41,982 bases of DNA from Oceanospirillum beijerinckii DSM 7166 (lineage in GTDB: Bacteria; Pseudomonadota; Gammaproteobacteria; Pseudomonadales; Halomonadaceae): the NCBI RefSeq assembly GCF_000422425.1, contig NZ_AULT01000053.1:1-41982 (forward strand), read 5' to 3'. The notes under the pieces were generated by a model that was given only the letters and a program-made list of their open reading frames with translations, was not told the DNA's origin and searched no databases. Below, one piece after another: positions 8,119-16,780 of the stretch. Made by a program: the position numbers and the translations under genes. Within the stretch, counting starts at the first letter, position 1. Every line of letters starts with the position of its first letter.

Positions 8119-9156
8119 TTATAGCTTAACGATCAGCTTACCCGTATTGTCACCACTATAGAGCATATTGACACCGGCTTTGGCCGCTTCCAGCCCTTCC
8201 AGTACATGAGTACGACTCTGAATTTTGCCCTGCTGCAGATAAGGCATAATACCCGCAGCCAGTTCCTGAGCGCGGTAAAAGTGATCCGTAATCACAAAGC
8301 CTTCAATCGTTGCCCGACGCTTAATGAGGTTGATCCAACTGGGGGCAGGTGCTGGGGTGGCGCTGTGGTAATCTGCAATCAAGCCGCAGACCGCTACCTT
8401 GCCATGAGGGTTCATGCGTTCAATGACAGTGTGTTGAGCTTCACCGCCAGTATTTTCAAAAAACAGATCAATACCATCGGGTGTCGCTTCAGTCAGGGCT
8501 TCTGCTACGTTATCTGTTTTATAGTTGATCGCAGCATCAACACCCAGTTCATCTTTCAACCAGCGTACTTTATCTTCACTTCCAGCCAAAGCCACGACAC
8601 GCAGGCCGTCAGCCACAGCCATCTGCACAACGACTGAACCTACGGCTCCTGCGGCACCGGTCACTACAATCGTTTGCGGTTTGCCATTTTGCAGCTCGCT
8701 GACCTGTTGTGATTGAGTCTGACGTTGTTGCGCTTGTAATATATCGTGATAGCCCAGATAGGCCGTTAGCCCAGGCATGCCCAGTACAGACAATGCCATC
8801 TCTGCATCAACACTTTGAGGCACGATGGACAGTTCGCCCTCTTTTGCAATTAACTGTTCAGTCCAGCCGGTCATCCCTGTCACCTGAGTACCTACCGGGT
8901 AGTTTTCATTCAAAGATTCTGTCACGACGCCAAAGCCCAGCGAACGCATGACTTCACCCAGCTGTACAGGTGGGATATAGCTGCTTGGATCAGGGCTAAC
9001 CCAGCCACGCATTGCCGGGTCTAGTGACAGATGGCTGACTTGCACCCTAAACTCGCCCTGTTGCAGAGGTTGTTCATTAAAACTTTGAGTCGCAAAAGTC
9101 TCGTCATCAATCAGGGCTTCAGGGTATTGCTGCAGAACAATGGCGTTATAGCTCAT
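8119..9156 (-). CDS. NADP-dependent medium-chain oxidoreductase, CurA/leukotriene B4 reductase type
   Basis: This 345-residue zinc-independent MDR enzyme reduces alpha,beta-unsaturated ketones or aldehydes using NADPH in its better known relatives (CurA/YncB, PTGR). The N-terminal part shows LSLDPAMRGWV and the family-typical LGEVMRSLGFGVV. The nucleotide-binding fold has VVTGAAGAVGS (residues 164-174), followed by VVALAGSEDKVRWLKDELG. The usual zinc-ligand cysteines of alcohol dehydrogenases are absent. A glutamine-rich insert (residues 141-156) precedes the Rossmann fold. The ATG has CAGGAGAATCC upstream on its strand. It diverges from a LysR gene, which suggests that regulator controls it. 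Confidence 0.9.
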   Translation of the reverse strand: MSYNAIVLQQYPEALIDDETFATQSFNEQPLQQGEFRVQVSHLSLDPAMRGWVSPDPSSYIPPVQLGEVMRSLGFGVVTESLNENYPVGTQVTGMTGWTEQLIAKEGELSIVPQSVDAEMALSVLGMPGLTAYLGYHDILQAQQRQTQSQQVSELQNGKPQTIVVTGAAGAVGSVVVQMAVADGLRVVALAGSEDKVRWLKDELGVDAAINYKTDNVAEALTEATPDGIDLFFENTGGEAQHTVIERMNPHGKVAVCGLIADYHSATPAPAPSWINLIKRRATIEGFVITDHFYRAQELAAGIMPYLQQGKIQSRTHVLEGLEAAKAGVNMLYSGDNTGKLIVKL

Positions 9157-9245
9157 TCAGGATTCTCCTGGAAAATTATCTCTTAAGTTGCCAGAGATAT
9201 TAGTTCAGAATACTTTGCTGATTGAGAGGGTAATTTGCGAATCAG

Positions 9246-9283
9246 TTTTGCTAAAATTGCAAAAATATTTTTTGCTTTGCAAA
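9246..9283. promoter_or_regulatory. Probable LysR-binding repeats in the divergent promoter region
   Basis: The region holds the inverted repeats TTTTGC-N7-GCAAAA (9246-9264) and TTTGC-TTT-GCAAA (9271-9283). The first has the T-N11-A geometry usual for LysR operators. They sit between the oxidoreductase and lysR starts. The second repeat is close to the lysR start and could mediate autorepression. Confidence 0.45.
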
Positions 9284-9312
9284 TGTTCCAGCATTATCGG
9301 GGGAAGACAGCA

Positions 9313-10242
9313 TTGGACCAATTTAAAGCCATCGAATGTTTTATTGCCGTTGCAGAAACCGGTAGCTTCAGTAAAGCCGCAGAGCGTTTAAGATTACCCG
9401 TTTCCAGTGTTTCCCGTCAGGTCACCGCATTGGAATCTCAGTTAAAAGCAGAGCTGTTATTTCGTACTACCAGGCAGATTCGTTTAACCGAAGTAGGGCA
9501 GCTTTATTTGAGCCAATGTCAGGATATCAGTGAACGTTTAACCAATGCCCAAGCCTTGGTGAATAGCTATCAGAGTGAGCCCTCGGGTACTTTGACTATT
9601 AGCGCGATGACCTCTTTTGGCGAGTTGGTGCTGACTCCATTGATTGAAGAGTTCCAGCAACAGTATCCACAGATATTAATTGATGCCGAGTTTTCAGATC
9701 AGGTGCAAGACCTCACTTTGAAAGGCATTGATCTTTGCTTTCGCGGCGGGCCTTTGCCCGACAAGCGCTTAATTGCGTATAAGGTGATGGAAAACCAGTT
9801 TTATCTCTGCGCGAGTCCTGACTACCTACAGCAATATGGACAGCCAAAAAACTTAGAGGACCTGGAACAACATAAAGCTATTTACTATCGGGCTCCGATA
9901 GGTCGTGTGCCCTGGTGGATTGCCGATGATCAGGGGCATCGTCGTTGCCAGTTAGATACGGCCTTGATTACCAACTCTACCTCGCTGCTGATCAACAGCA
10001 TTGTTGCTGGCAAGGGGTTGTGCATGTTACCTATGTGGGCCATGTATCCCTACCTTGAAGCCGGTTCTCTGGTGCAGGTTGAGATGGAAAATCCACCTCG
10101 AATCAGTTTTGAAGAATCCGTTGGTATCTATCTGCTCTATCAACAAACCCGTTACCAGATTCCTAAGGTACGTTGTGCGGTAGATTTCTTTCGTCAAAAG
10201 TTAGCCCAATTAGAAAAAGGTCATGACTTAGGCAAGTCATAA
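9313..10242 (+). CDS. LysR-family transcriptional regulator
   Basis: The 309-residue protein has the LysR layout: a winged helix-turn-helix at residues 1-60 (DQFKAIECFIAVAETGSFSKAAERL, VSSVSRQVTALE) and a substrate-binding effector domain after it. A TTG start at 9313 is preferred. It gives the standard LysR N-terminus (MDQFKAIECF) and has GGGGGAAG six nt upstream. In-frame ATGs further up (9282) would add an untypical extension. It is transcribed divergently from the oxidoreductase, the classical arrangement for LysR control of a neighbour. The effector is unknown. Confidence 0.9.
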   Translation: MDQFKAIECFIAVAETGSFSKAAERLRLPVSSVSRQVTALESQLKAELLFRTTRQIRLTEVGQLYLSQCQDISERLTNAQALVNSYQSEPSGTLTISAMTSFGELVLTPLIEEFQQQYPQILIDAEFSDQVQDLTLKGIDLCFRGGPLPDKRLIAYKVMENQFYLCASPDYLQQYGQPKNLEDLEQHKAIYYRAPIGRVPWWIADDQGHRRCQLDTALITNSTSLLINSIVAGKGLCMLPMWAMYPYLEAGSLVQVEMENPPRISFEESVGIYLLYQQTRYQIPKVRCAVDFFRQKLAQLEKGHDLGKS

Positions 10243-10273
10243 TGATGGGCGATCTCAAGTGAAGCTTTGTCGA

Positions 10274-10681
10274 CTAAACCTCGATAGACAATCTTTGTGG
10301 GGGATTGGTAGCAGCATTGTGTGTCTGGCCGTCTTTGCTGTATAGGGGAAGAGGAGCAGGCTCAGGGGATACCGGTTCTATACTTGGCCTGGTTACAGAC
10401 GATGATTGTGAGTTCATTTGAACTTCGGATGTGGAGGATGCGGCTTGTACAGATTCAGAGTGCTTGATTGCTGCGCCCTCTTTTAAATCGTGGTCCGCTT
10501 TTAACCCTTGGTAGATCAGAACCTGGTTAATAACTGGGTTTTGCTGCAACTGGCTTGTGAGCTCCTCATCCGCAGGTTCAATGGCAGAGATTCTTGAGAT
10601 GGAGGAGATAGGCGTAATGGCACGCAAATGACTTAAGGTACTGATGGTAACCGGTCGGGTCAGATAATAAATGCTATTCAT
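10274..10681 (-). CDS. Unrecognised 135-residue soluble protein
   Basis: No family is recognised. The protein has no signal peptide and no membrane span. Residues 1-70 look ordered (ISTLSHLRAITPISSISRISAIEPADEELTSQLQQNPVINQVLIYQG). Residues 75-135 are low-complexity, rich in Ser, Pro, Gln and Ala, and probably disordered. The ATG at 10681 follows GGGAGAAAGAG, so translation is credible. A TATAAT (10798-10793 on the minus strand) is a candidate -10 box. It converges on lysR and diverges from the chemoreceptor gene. The architecture recalls small flagellar or anchoring accessory proteins only vaguely, so no role is proposed. Confidence 0.6.
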   Translation of the reverse strand: MNSIYYLTRPVTISTLSHLRAITPISSISRISAIEPADEELTSQLQQNPVINQVLIYQGLKADHDLKEGAAIKHSESVQAASSTSEVQMNSQSSSVTRPSIEPVSPEPAPLPLYSKDGQTHNAATNPPQRLSIEV

Positions 10682-11039
10682 CGACTCTTTCTCCCATCCA
10701 CAAACACACCATACCATTCTCTGGATCTTTAATTAGTTTACCTTCCTGCTGGTCAAATAGAGTTGTAAGCTGTCTTGGCTACACTTAGAGCTATTATAGC
10801 TTAAGTGATTAACTATAGATGATCGCTAGGTCATGATTCGTTCAGTAGGGAAAATTTGTCACAAGTCATGCATATAAGAAAAAAGTGAAAAAAAGATAAC
10901 ATGCTTACCTAATGCAGCAATAAAATATTGAAATCAAAGGAGTATTTACTCAAAATAAAAACATCTAATAAAAATGCTCTTTTACAAAAATCAGATAATG
11001 CTAACAACCTTTCATTCGGAAACCATTGATGGTGACGCT
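10682..11039. other. Divergent intergenic region before the chemoreceptor
   Basis: About 360 bp of AT-rich sequence separate the two divergent genes. It contains a perfect AGCTAT-T-ATAGCT palindrome (around 10789-10801) that overlaps the candidate -10 box of the leftward gene. No convincing sigma28 promoter was found for the chemoreceptor. Confidence 0.4.
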
Positions 11040-13172
11040 ATGTTAAATCGCCTTAGTTTTAAAGCTAAACTATTGTCAGGATACGGACTTATCCTATCGC
11101 TTATGCTGATTGTGACACTCGTTGTTTTCTTCAGCGTACGCTCCCTTGTCAACAATATGAACTGGGTAAACCATACCCATAAAGTGCTGACAAAAGCCTC
11201 GGCTATTGAAGCCGCTGCGGTTGATATGGAAACCGGTATGCGCGGCTATTTGCTGGCGGGTAAGGAAGAGTTTCTTGAACCCTATAATGGCGGTAACCAG
11301 CGTTTTGAAAGTTTGATTGACGAGCTGTCAAAAACAGTATCGGACAACCCAGCTCAGGTTGCTCTGCTAAAAGAAACCAAAGAAACCATTCAGCAATGGA
11401 AGAGCAACGTCACCGAGCCCATTATCCAGCTACGCCGTGAGATTGGTGATGGCAAGACCATGAATGATATGTCTGAAGTGATCAAGCAGGCCAAGGGCAA
11501 GCAGTTTTTTGATCAGTTCAGAGCACAGATGAACACCTTTATCGAGCGTGAAGATGTGCTGCTTAAACAGCGTCAGCAAAGAGCAAACAGTAGCTACGAT
11601 CTGAACGAAATCAGGGAGCTGAATGACTGGGTTGAGCACACGATCAAGGTGATCGCAAAGGCCAGATCTCTGGTTAGCGCTGCAGTGAATATGGAAACTG
11701 GTATGCGTGGTTTTCTACTGGCAGGTCAGGATGAGTTCCTGGCACCCTATAACGACGGTAAAAAAGAGTTTTATGCCCTGATTAAAGAACTGAGCAACAC
11801 GGTTTCTGACAATCCGGCTCAGGTTAAGTTGCTGTCAGAAAGCAAGAATACTATTGATAACTGGATCAGTCAGGTTGTAGAACAACAGATCTCTTTGCGT
11901 CGTGACATTGGCGATGCCAAAACTATGGATGATATGGCTGATCTGGTGGGGCAAGCTAAAGGTAAGGTCTACTTCGATAAGTTCCGTGGTCAGATTGAAA
12001 CTTTTAAAGACAGAGAAACTGTACTGATGGAGCAGCGCATGGGCGCACTGGCCAGTACCGAAAGTCTGGTAATCAACAGCACGATCTTTGGCACCTTGCT
12101 GGCCACTGTGATCGGTCTGTTTATTGCTCTGAAACTAACCCGTCATGTGATGCACCTACTGGGCGGTGAACCGACTTATATTGCCAAGATGGCGAAAACA
12201 GTATCTGAGGGTGATCTGGACCAAACCTACAGCGCTAAAGGTCAGGCGGAAGGCGTCTATGCCGAAATGCTGAAGATGACCCAGACTCTGCATAATAAAG
12301 CAGAACTGGCGCAGAAGATTGCTGCAGGTGAACTAAACCACAAGGTACAACTGGCCTCTGATCGCGATAGCCTGGGTCTGGCTCTTCAGCAGATGGCTGA
12401 AAACCTACATGAAGTGATGGGGCGTATTCAAAACGCCAGCCTGGAGATCTCCCAGGGCAGTAACAGTATATCGGATACCGGTATGAGCTTGTCAGCGGGT
12501 GCAGTACAACAAGCCCAGAACCTGGATGCAATATCTGTGTCTTTGAATGAGCTTACTGCTCAGATCAGCAATAACGCTGATAATGTCTCCCAGGCACAGC
12601 AGTTAACCGCTAAAGCACAGCAGGCGGCTGAATCCGGTCAACAGAAGATGGCCAGCATGGTCGAAGCAATGTCTGAGATCTCTCAGGCCAGCCAAAGTAT
12701 TGCTGAGTTTATCAGCACCATTGATGAGATTGCAGAACAGACCAACCTGCTGGCACTGAATGCAGCAATTGAAGCGGCTCGCGCTGGTGAGCAAGGGCGT
12801 GGCTTTGCCGTAGTAGCGGATGAAGTTCGTAGTCTGGCGGCCAGAAGTACCGAAGCGGCGGAACAGACCTCTAAACTGATCGCCAGCTCGGTAGAAAAAA
12901 CAAACTACGGTAGCCAGATCGCGTCTGATACTGCAGCCAGTCTGCAGGAGATCTTTACCGGCATCAGCCAAACTGCTGATCTGATGACTGAGATTGCTAA
13001 CGCATCCAATGAGCAGGCCTCTGGTGTGGAAGAGATCAACCAGGGTATTATCGAGATTGATAATGTCACTCAGCAAAACAGTAATACCGCACAGGAAAGT
13101 GCAGCAGCCTCTGAGCAATTGGCGCAACAGGCAGAAGAGATGAAGATGATGCTGGCTCGCTTTAAGCTTTAG
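11040..13172 (+). CDS. Methyl-accepting chemotaxis protein with two CHASE3 sensor domains
   Basis: This 710-residue transmembrane chemoreceptor has TM1 at residues 11-34 and TM2 near 345-366. The periplasmic part is a tandem repeat of CHASE3-like helical domains. Residues 40-184 and 196-340 align at an offset of about 155 ([12 protein letters not shown] against [23 protein letters not shown] against [11 protein letters not shown]). A HAMP region follows TM2 ([21 protein letters not shown]), with a second HAMP-like stretch ([20 protein letters not shown]). The cytoplasmic hairpin tip ([38 protein letters not shown], here described in full as the canonical tip) contacts CheA/CheW. No C-terminal NWETF-type tail is present. 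The start at 11040 gives [12 protein letters not shown]; longer in-frame starts exist at 10998 and 10974. Confidence 0.93.
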   Translation: MLNRLSFKAKLLSGYGLILSLMLIVTLVVFFSVRSLVNNMNWVNHTHKVLTKASAIEAAAVDMETGMRGYLLAGKEEFLEPYNGGNQRFESLIDELSKTVSDNPAQVALLKETKETIQQWKSNVTEPIIQLRREIGDGKTMNDMSEVIKQAKGKQFFDQFRAQMNTFIEREDVLLKQRQQRANSSYDLNEIRELNDWVEHTIKVIAKARSLVSAAVNMETGMRGFLLAGQDEFLAPYNDGKKEFYALIKELSNTVSDNPAQVKLLSESKNTIDNWISQVVEQQISLRRDIGDAKTMDDMADLVGQAKGKVYFDKFRGQIETFKDRETVLMEQRMGALASTESLVINSTIFGTLLATVIGLFIALKLTRHVMHLLGGEPTYIAKMAKTVSEGDLDQTYSAKGQAEGVYAEMLKMTQTLHNKAELAQKIAAGELNHKVQLASDRDSLGLALQQMAENLHEVMGRIQNASLEISQGSNSISDTGMSLSAGAVQQAQNLDAISVSLNELTAQISNNADNVSQAQQLTAKAQQAAESGQQKMASMVEAMSEISQASQSIAEFISTIDEIAEQTNLLALNAAIEAARAGEQGRGFAVVADEVRSLAARSTEAAEQTSKLIASSVEKTNYGSQIASDTAASLQEIFTGISQTADLMTEIANASNEQASGVEEINQGIIEIDNVTQQNSNTAQESAAASEQLAQQAEEMKMMLARFKL

Positions 13173-13203
13173 GCCAGAACGTTTCCTTTGCTCCAACATT
13201 CAC

Positions 13204-13236
13204 CCCCAGTTAAGAGGCTCTCTTAGCTGGGGTTTT
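13204..13236 (+). terminator. Terminator of the chemoreceptor gene
   Basis: CCCCAGTTAAGAG pairs with CTCTTAGCTGGGG over 13 bp with one G-T wobble, around a 3-nt loop, followed by TTTTAGTTT. Confidence 0.9.
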
Positions 13237-13346
13237 AGTTTATTTCCCCATAATCGTACACCAGCCTTTCTACTGTCGCTTACCCTACTACACGGGCATA
13301 ATAGCTCTGAGACAACTTCTTATCAGGCAACTCACAGGTAATAACC

Positions 13347-13598
13347 ATGAAACTCAGCGTAGAAATCAGCATGTACCCTCTGGCAGAAGATTTTAAGCCA
13401 CCAATCAAAGCCGTTATTGCTGCCTTTAACCTGTATCCTGAGCTGGAAGTGATCACCTCTGCGACCAGTACACAGATTTTTGGTGATTACGATGTGGTGA
13501 TGGATGCGCTAAAAGCCGAAATGAAGCGCTCTTATGAGCAGTATGGTCGAGCGGTGTTTGTCACCAAATTTATCAATGGGGATGTGAGAGATTTGTAA
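13347..13598 (+). CDS. YkoF/thiamine-binding-like small protein
   Basis: The 83-residue soluble protein reads KLSVEISMYPLAEDFKPPIKAVI, ITSATSTQIFGDYDVVM and YGRAVFVTKFINGD. This pattern fits the ferredoxin-like fold of the YkoF/MTH1187 small-ligand-binding families, some of which bind thiamine or hydroxymethylpyrimidine. The family is recalled from pattern, not from a search. It carries one domain, whereas YkoF has two. The ATG follows ACAGGTAATAACC. It stands alone, with no thiamine gene beside it, so the ligand is open. Confidence 0.7.
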   Translation: MKLSVEISMYPLAEDFKPPIKAVIAAFNLYPELEVITSATSTQIFGDYDVVMDALKAEMKRSYEQYGRAVFVTKFINGDVRDL

Positions 13599-13646
13599 GC
13601 GGTTATCTCAAGTAAAGCACTGATCGTTAGGTGTCTTAGTACGGCC

Positions 13647-13678
13647 AGGCCTATACACCGATACTGGAATATAGGCCT
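13647..13678. other. Inverted repeat between converging genes
   Basis: AGGCCTAT (13647-13654) and ATAGGCCT (13671-13678) form an 8-bp stem with a 16-nt loop. No T-run follows on either strand, so its role as a terminator is weak. Confidence 0.4.
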
Positions 13679-13750
13679 TACCGTCTTAATACTGCTTGTT
13701 GATACTGAGTGAATGTTCTTCCAGCTTTATCAAGATTCAGGTTTTAATTT

Positions 13751-14983
13751 TCAGCCTTTAAGCGATGTTTTAATGGCAATTTCACCTTCCAGAGTACGAT
13801 GTACAGGACAGCGATCTGCAATTTCTAACAGTCGCTGGCGCTCTTCATCACTTAGTTTTCCTACTAAAGTAATCTGACGTTCAAAACAATCGATCTTACT
13901 GCCCTTACCATTACCGTCTGAGGGTGAACAGCTGTCGCAGTCTTCAGCATGAATTTTGTCGTGAGTAACGTCTACCTGTACATGCTCTAAGGCTATTTTC
14001 TTACGACGAGCATACATACGAATAGTCATAGAAGTACAAGCCCCCAGGCCTGCGGCTACCAACTGATAAGGTGTCGCTCCGAGATAGTGACCACCATAAT
14101 CGGCTGGCTCATCGGCTACTAGATGATGACCGTCGGCGCTGATATCCTGAGTAAAGCTGTTCGGATCTGCTTCGCTGACTCTAACCACACCTTCCGGTGT
14201 ATTCATCAGTTTGGGCAGTACGCTGACATCAATATAGCGCTGCACCCAGGTTGAGATCATTTCAGCGGCATATTCCGCATCTTCAGCACGGCTGAGCAAG
14301 TGATCTGCAGAGTCCAGAGTAATAAAACTCTTCGGGTGTTTGGCCATCTGGAACAGTTGAGCCGCATTATCCAATGAGACGGTTTCATCCAAAGGCGCAT
14401 GCATAACCAGTAGTGCTTTTCTTAACTCACCTACAGACTCCTGCAAGGACTGTCCGGCAATATCATCAATAAATTGACGCTTAATGGTGAAATTGCGTCC
14501 TCCCAGCTGTACCTCAGCTTCTCCTTTATGACAGATCTCACTGACCTGTTGAGAGAAGTTATGTAAGACATGAGCAGGATCCGCAGGGGAGCCCAAGGTG
14601 ACAACGGCTTTGGCTTCTTCAACCTGTCCTGCTACTGCCAGAATAGCTGCTCCACCTAATGAGTGGCCGATCAGCAATTGAGGCGCTTGATGATGCTGTC
14701 TCAGATAATCCACCGCCAATAACAGATCCTGTACATTGGAACTAAAGCCCGTATTGGCAAACTCTCCATCGGAATGACCCAAGCCAGTAAAATCAAAACG
14801 CAGCACTGCAATACCGAGGGAGGCTAGTCGTTGGGCTATGCGTCGGGCGGCAGGAATATCTTTGGAACAGGTAAAACAATGGGCGAATAATGCATAAGCT
14901 GCGGGCTTACCGACAGGCTGATCCAGTCTGGCGGCCAGTTTTGATCCATCATGTCCGATAAACTCAATACGTTCTGATTTCAT
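13751..14983 (-). CDS. Bifunctional alpha/beta hydrolase - OsmC-family protein
   Basis: The 410-residue fusion has an N-terminal alpha/beta hydrolase (residues 1-255) with the nucleophile elbow GHSLGG (Ser108), the preceding ALFAHCFTCSKD oxyanion-side segment and a candidate catalytic His228 (DSADHLL). The C-terminal OsmC domain (about 262-410) has both redox cysteines in place: Cys316 in LGACTSMT and Cys392 in RCPVHRTLEG. OsmC proteins reduce organic hydroperoxides, so the fusion may couple ester or acyl cleavage to peroxide removal. An insert CDSCSPSDGNGKGSK carries extra cysteines. The ATG at 14983 has CAGGAAGGATATT upstream on its strand. This fusion type is known in proteobacteria; its substrate is not settled. 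Confidence 0.93.
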   Translation of the reverse strand: MKSERIEFIGHDGSKLAARLDQPVGKPAAYALFAHCFTCSKDIPAARRIAQRLASLGIAVLRFDFTGLGHSDGEFANTGFSSNVQDLLLAVDYLRQHHQAPQLLIGHSLGGAAILAVAGQVEEAKAVVTLGSPADPAHVLHNFSQQVSEICHKGEAEVQLGGRNFTIKRQFIDDIAGQSLQESVGELRKALLVMHAPLDETVSLDNAAQLFQMAKHPKSFITLDSADHLLSRAEDAEYAAEMISTWVQRYIDVSVLPKLMNTPEGVVRVSEADPNSFTQDISADGHHLVADEPADYGGHYLGATPYQLVAAGLGACTSMTIRMYARRKKIALEHVQVDVTHDKIHAEDCDSCSPSDGNGKGSKIDCFERQITLVGKLSDEERQRLLEIADRCPVHRTLEGEIAIKTSLKG

Positions 14984-15212
14984 AATATCCTTCCTGTGAC
15001 GATTGCACTGCAAAGATCACGCTTGGCAAGCGCGCGTATAAATATTCGGCATATTTGAAGATAGCTTAGGGGCTTAGAGCCGTTGTGAAAGGCCCAAGCA
15101 ATTTTAAAGGCTTTAATGAAGTACGGTGAAAAGAGGAGCTTAGATGAAAATTGATGCTTTGGAGTTCAAAACTCGAAACAGATGTGGGTTTAGCTCACAA
15201 ATTAATATGCAG

Positions 15213-15746
15213 TTACTCCCTAACCGGGCGCTTCTGTAGTTTACGCTGTAGTGTACGGCGGTGCATACCCAGTTGGCGGGCAGTGGCGGAGATATTGCCG
15301 TCGTTTTCGTTCAGAATCTTTTGAATATGTTCCCAGGTGAGGCGGTTTACGCTCATGGGTTTTTCGGCGATGGGTTGCTCTGGATTGGCTTCTTCCTGGG
15401 ATAGCGCGGCCAGCACTTCATCGGTATCAGCGGGTTTACATAGGTAATTTACCGCGCCCAGTTTGATCGCTTCTACAGCGGTGGCGATACTGGAGTAGCC
15501 GGTCAGGATGACCACTTTACAGTCCGGCACGATCTCCAGCAGTTTCGGTAGCAGCAGTAGGCCGGTTTCTCCCTCCATCTTCAGATCCAAAGTTGCCAGT
15601 TCCGGTTGGAACTCTTCCAGTAGTGGCAGGGCTTCTTCGGCAGATTCAGCGACCAGTGTCTCGTAACCCCGACGTGTCAGTGAGCGTGACAGTATGCGGC
15701 TGAAAACGGGATCATCATCAACAATCAAAAAACGTGTCTGAGACAT
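15213..15746 (-). CDS. regA: Redox response regulator of the RegA/PrrA/RoxR type
   Basis: The 177-residue protein has a receiver domain (residues 5-115) with acidic pocket VDDD, phospho-acceptor Asp54 (ATLDLKMEG) and Lys104 (CKPAD). It ends in a Fis-type helix-turn-helix, NISATARQLGMHRRTLQRKL, which is close to the highly conserved RegA DNA-recognition helix. RegA partners the RegB kinase to control respiration, carbon and nitrogen genes by redox state. RegB is encoded at 18710-19987, on the same strand but separated by purE-purK. The ATG at 15746 is used, with ACAGGTCC upstream. A RegA-box-like element lies 105 bp upstream, which suggests autoregulation. Confidence 0.93.
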   Translation of the reverse strand: MSQTRFLIVDDDPVFSRILSRSLTRRGYETLVAESAEEALPLLEEFQPELATLDLKMEGETGLLLLPKLLEIVPDCKVVILTGYSSIATAVEAIKLGAVNYLCKPADTDEVLAALSQEEANPEQPIAEKPMSVNRLTWEHIQKILNENDGNISATARQLGMHRRTLQRKLQKRPVRE

Positions 15747-15809
15747 AGTGGACCTGTATACCGATTGATCTAAAACAGAGGACAAAGCTTATAGGATAGC
15801 CTGGCGCTT

Positions 15810-15837
15810 ATTATGCCTTGTTCCTTGTTAAAACGGG
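15810..15837 (-). promoter_or_regulatory. regA promoter
   Basis: Read on the minus strand: CCCGTT (15837-15832), a 16-bp spacer, then CATAAT (15815-15810). The -35 is poor, as expected for an activator-dependent promoter. The same hexamers with the same spacer occur before regB. Confidence 0.5.
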
Positions 15838-15848
15838 AGCCCAATGGT

Positions 15849-15866
15849 CTGTAGCAAAATGTCGCA
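15849..15866 (-). promoter_or_regulatory. RegA-box-like site upstream of regA
   Basis: On the minus strand the core is GCGACATTTTGCTAC (15865-15851). It agrees with the recalled RegA/RegR box GNGRCRTTNNGNCGC at 9 of 11 defined positions. The 18-bp string CTGTAGCAAAATGTCGCA is identical to one upstream of regB at 20133-20150. It sits 13 bp upstream of the -35 hexamer. Confidence 0.6.
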
Positions 15867-16064
15867 GTGTTTTGTAGGCCTGCTTTTGTAAGCTTAGGGG
15901 AATGAGTTTTGAGATGAGCTGTCTGGTTTGCAGGTATCGCTGTTGGATTAGGCGGTGTATTGATCAAGCAGACGGATTACGCGCTGGTTAAGTTGATCTG
16001 CCCCTTTGGTCAGTGCGTAAAACCAAGAGTGATAAATACTGATGTTTGCTTGAGGAAATGACTG

Positions 16065-16652
16065 ATGCGCTCTTTTGGTTCTTGGCTTCGTTATGGAGTT
16101 ATTTTGTCTTTTGCTGTGTTGCTTAGTGCCTGTTCGGGTATGAAGCCTGAACAGTTTGCTGATGGGGAGCCTAAGCTGGTCTTGGAAGAGTACTTCGACG
16201 GTAAGGTTTATGCTTGGGGGATTTTCGAAGATCGCTTTGGTCAGGTTAAGCGTCAGTTCCAGGTGGATATTGATAGTCGTTGGGATGGCAAGCAGCTGGT
16301 ACTGGATGAGGCATTCCTGTTTGATGATGGTGAGCGTTCCCGCAGGGTTTGGACAATCACCAAGCATTCCAATGAACGCTATAGCGGTACCGCAGCTGAT
16401 GTGGTGGGTGAAGCCGAAGGGATCGCGTCGGGTAATGCTCTGAATTGGCGTTATCAGATGATGTTAAAAGTGGGTGATGGTGAGTGGCAGGTGAGCTTTG
16501 ATGATTGGATGTTCCTGCAGCCCGGCGGTGTAATGGTGAATCGTGCCGTGGTGAGTAAGTGGGGGGTTGAACTGGGACAGGTGACACTGTTTTTTACTCG
16601 TGGTGAAGCCATGAGAGATGCGCCCTTTGATCTGCAATCTGTGACTCAATGA
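16065..16652 (+). CDS. DUF3833-family lipoprotein
   Basis: The 195-residue protein starts with a lipoprotein signal ending in the lipobox LLSACSG (Cys23), so it should be lipid-anchored in the envelope. The remainder matches the DUF3833 pattern: LEEYFDGKVYAWGIFEDRFG, FDDGERSRRVWTI, DWMFLQPGGVMVNRAVVSKWG. Its function is not known. The ATG at 16065 follows TGAGGAAATGACTG. It diverges from regA, and the RegA-box-like element lies about 200 bp upstream of its start, so shared control is possible but unproven. Confidence 0.88.
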   Translation: MRSFGSWLRYGVILSFAVLLSACSGMKPEQFADGEPKLVLEEYFDGKVYAWGIFEDRFGQVKRQFQVDIDSRWDGKQLVLDEAFLFDDGERSRRVWTITKHSNERYSGTAADVVGEAEGIASGNALNWRYQMMLKVGDGEWQVSFDDWMFLQPGGVMVNRAVVSKWGVELGQVTLFFTRGEAMRDAPFDLQSVTQ

Positions 16653-16722
16653 TATAACGGGATAGATAGTCATATTATTGTAGAGGTGTTGTTTACAAGG
16701 TGTTTTGTCTGTAGACAAAAAC

Positions 16723-16756
16723 AAAAAAGCCGATAGCGTTTGCCATCGGCTTTTTT
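16723..16756. terminator. Bidirectional terminator between DUF3833 gene and purK
   Basis: AAAAAAGCCGAT and ATCGGCTTTTTT form a 12-bp stem around a 10-nt loop. It has T-runs on both strands and serves both converging genes. Confidence 0.92.
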
Positions 16757-16780
16757 GGTACAGCTCAACGATAGTCTGAA

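Noticed and set aside
10840-10990. A possible sigma28 promoter for the chemoreceptor
   Set aside because: TAAA and GATAA-like strings occur in the AT-rich sequence, but none has the right spacing and the GCCGATAA core.
12603-13199. A 198-codon frame opposite the chemoreceptor signalling domain
   Set aside because: Cysteine-rich shadow of the repetitive helical coding sequence; the plus-strand gene is certain.
15948-16367. A 139-codon frame opposite the start of the DUF3833 lipoprotein gene
   Set aside because: It lacks a ribosome site, and the lipoprotein gene on the plus strand has a clear lipobox and ribosome site.
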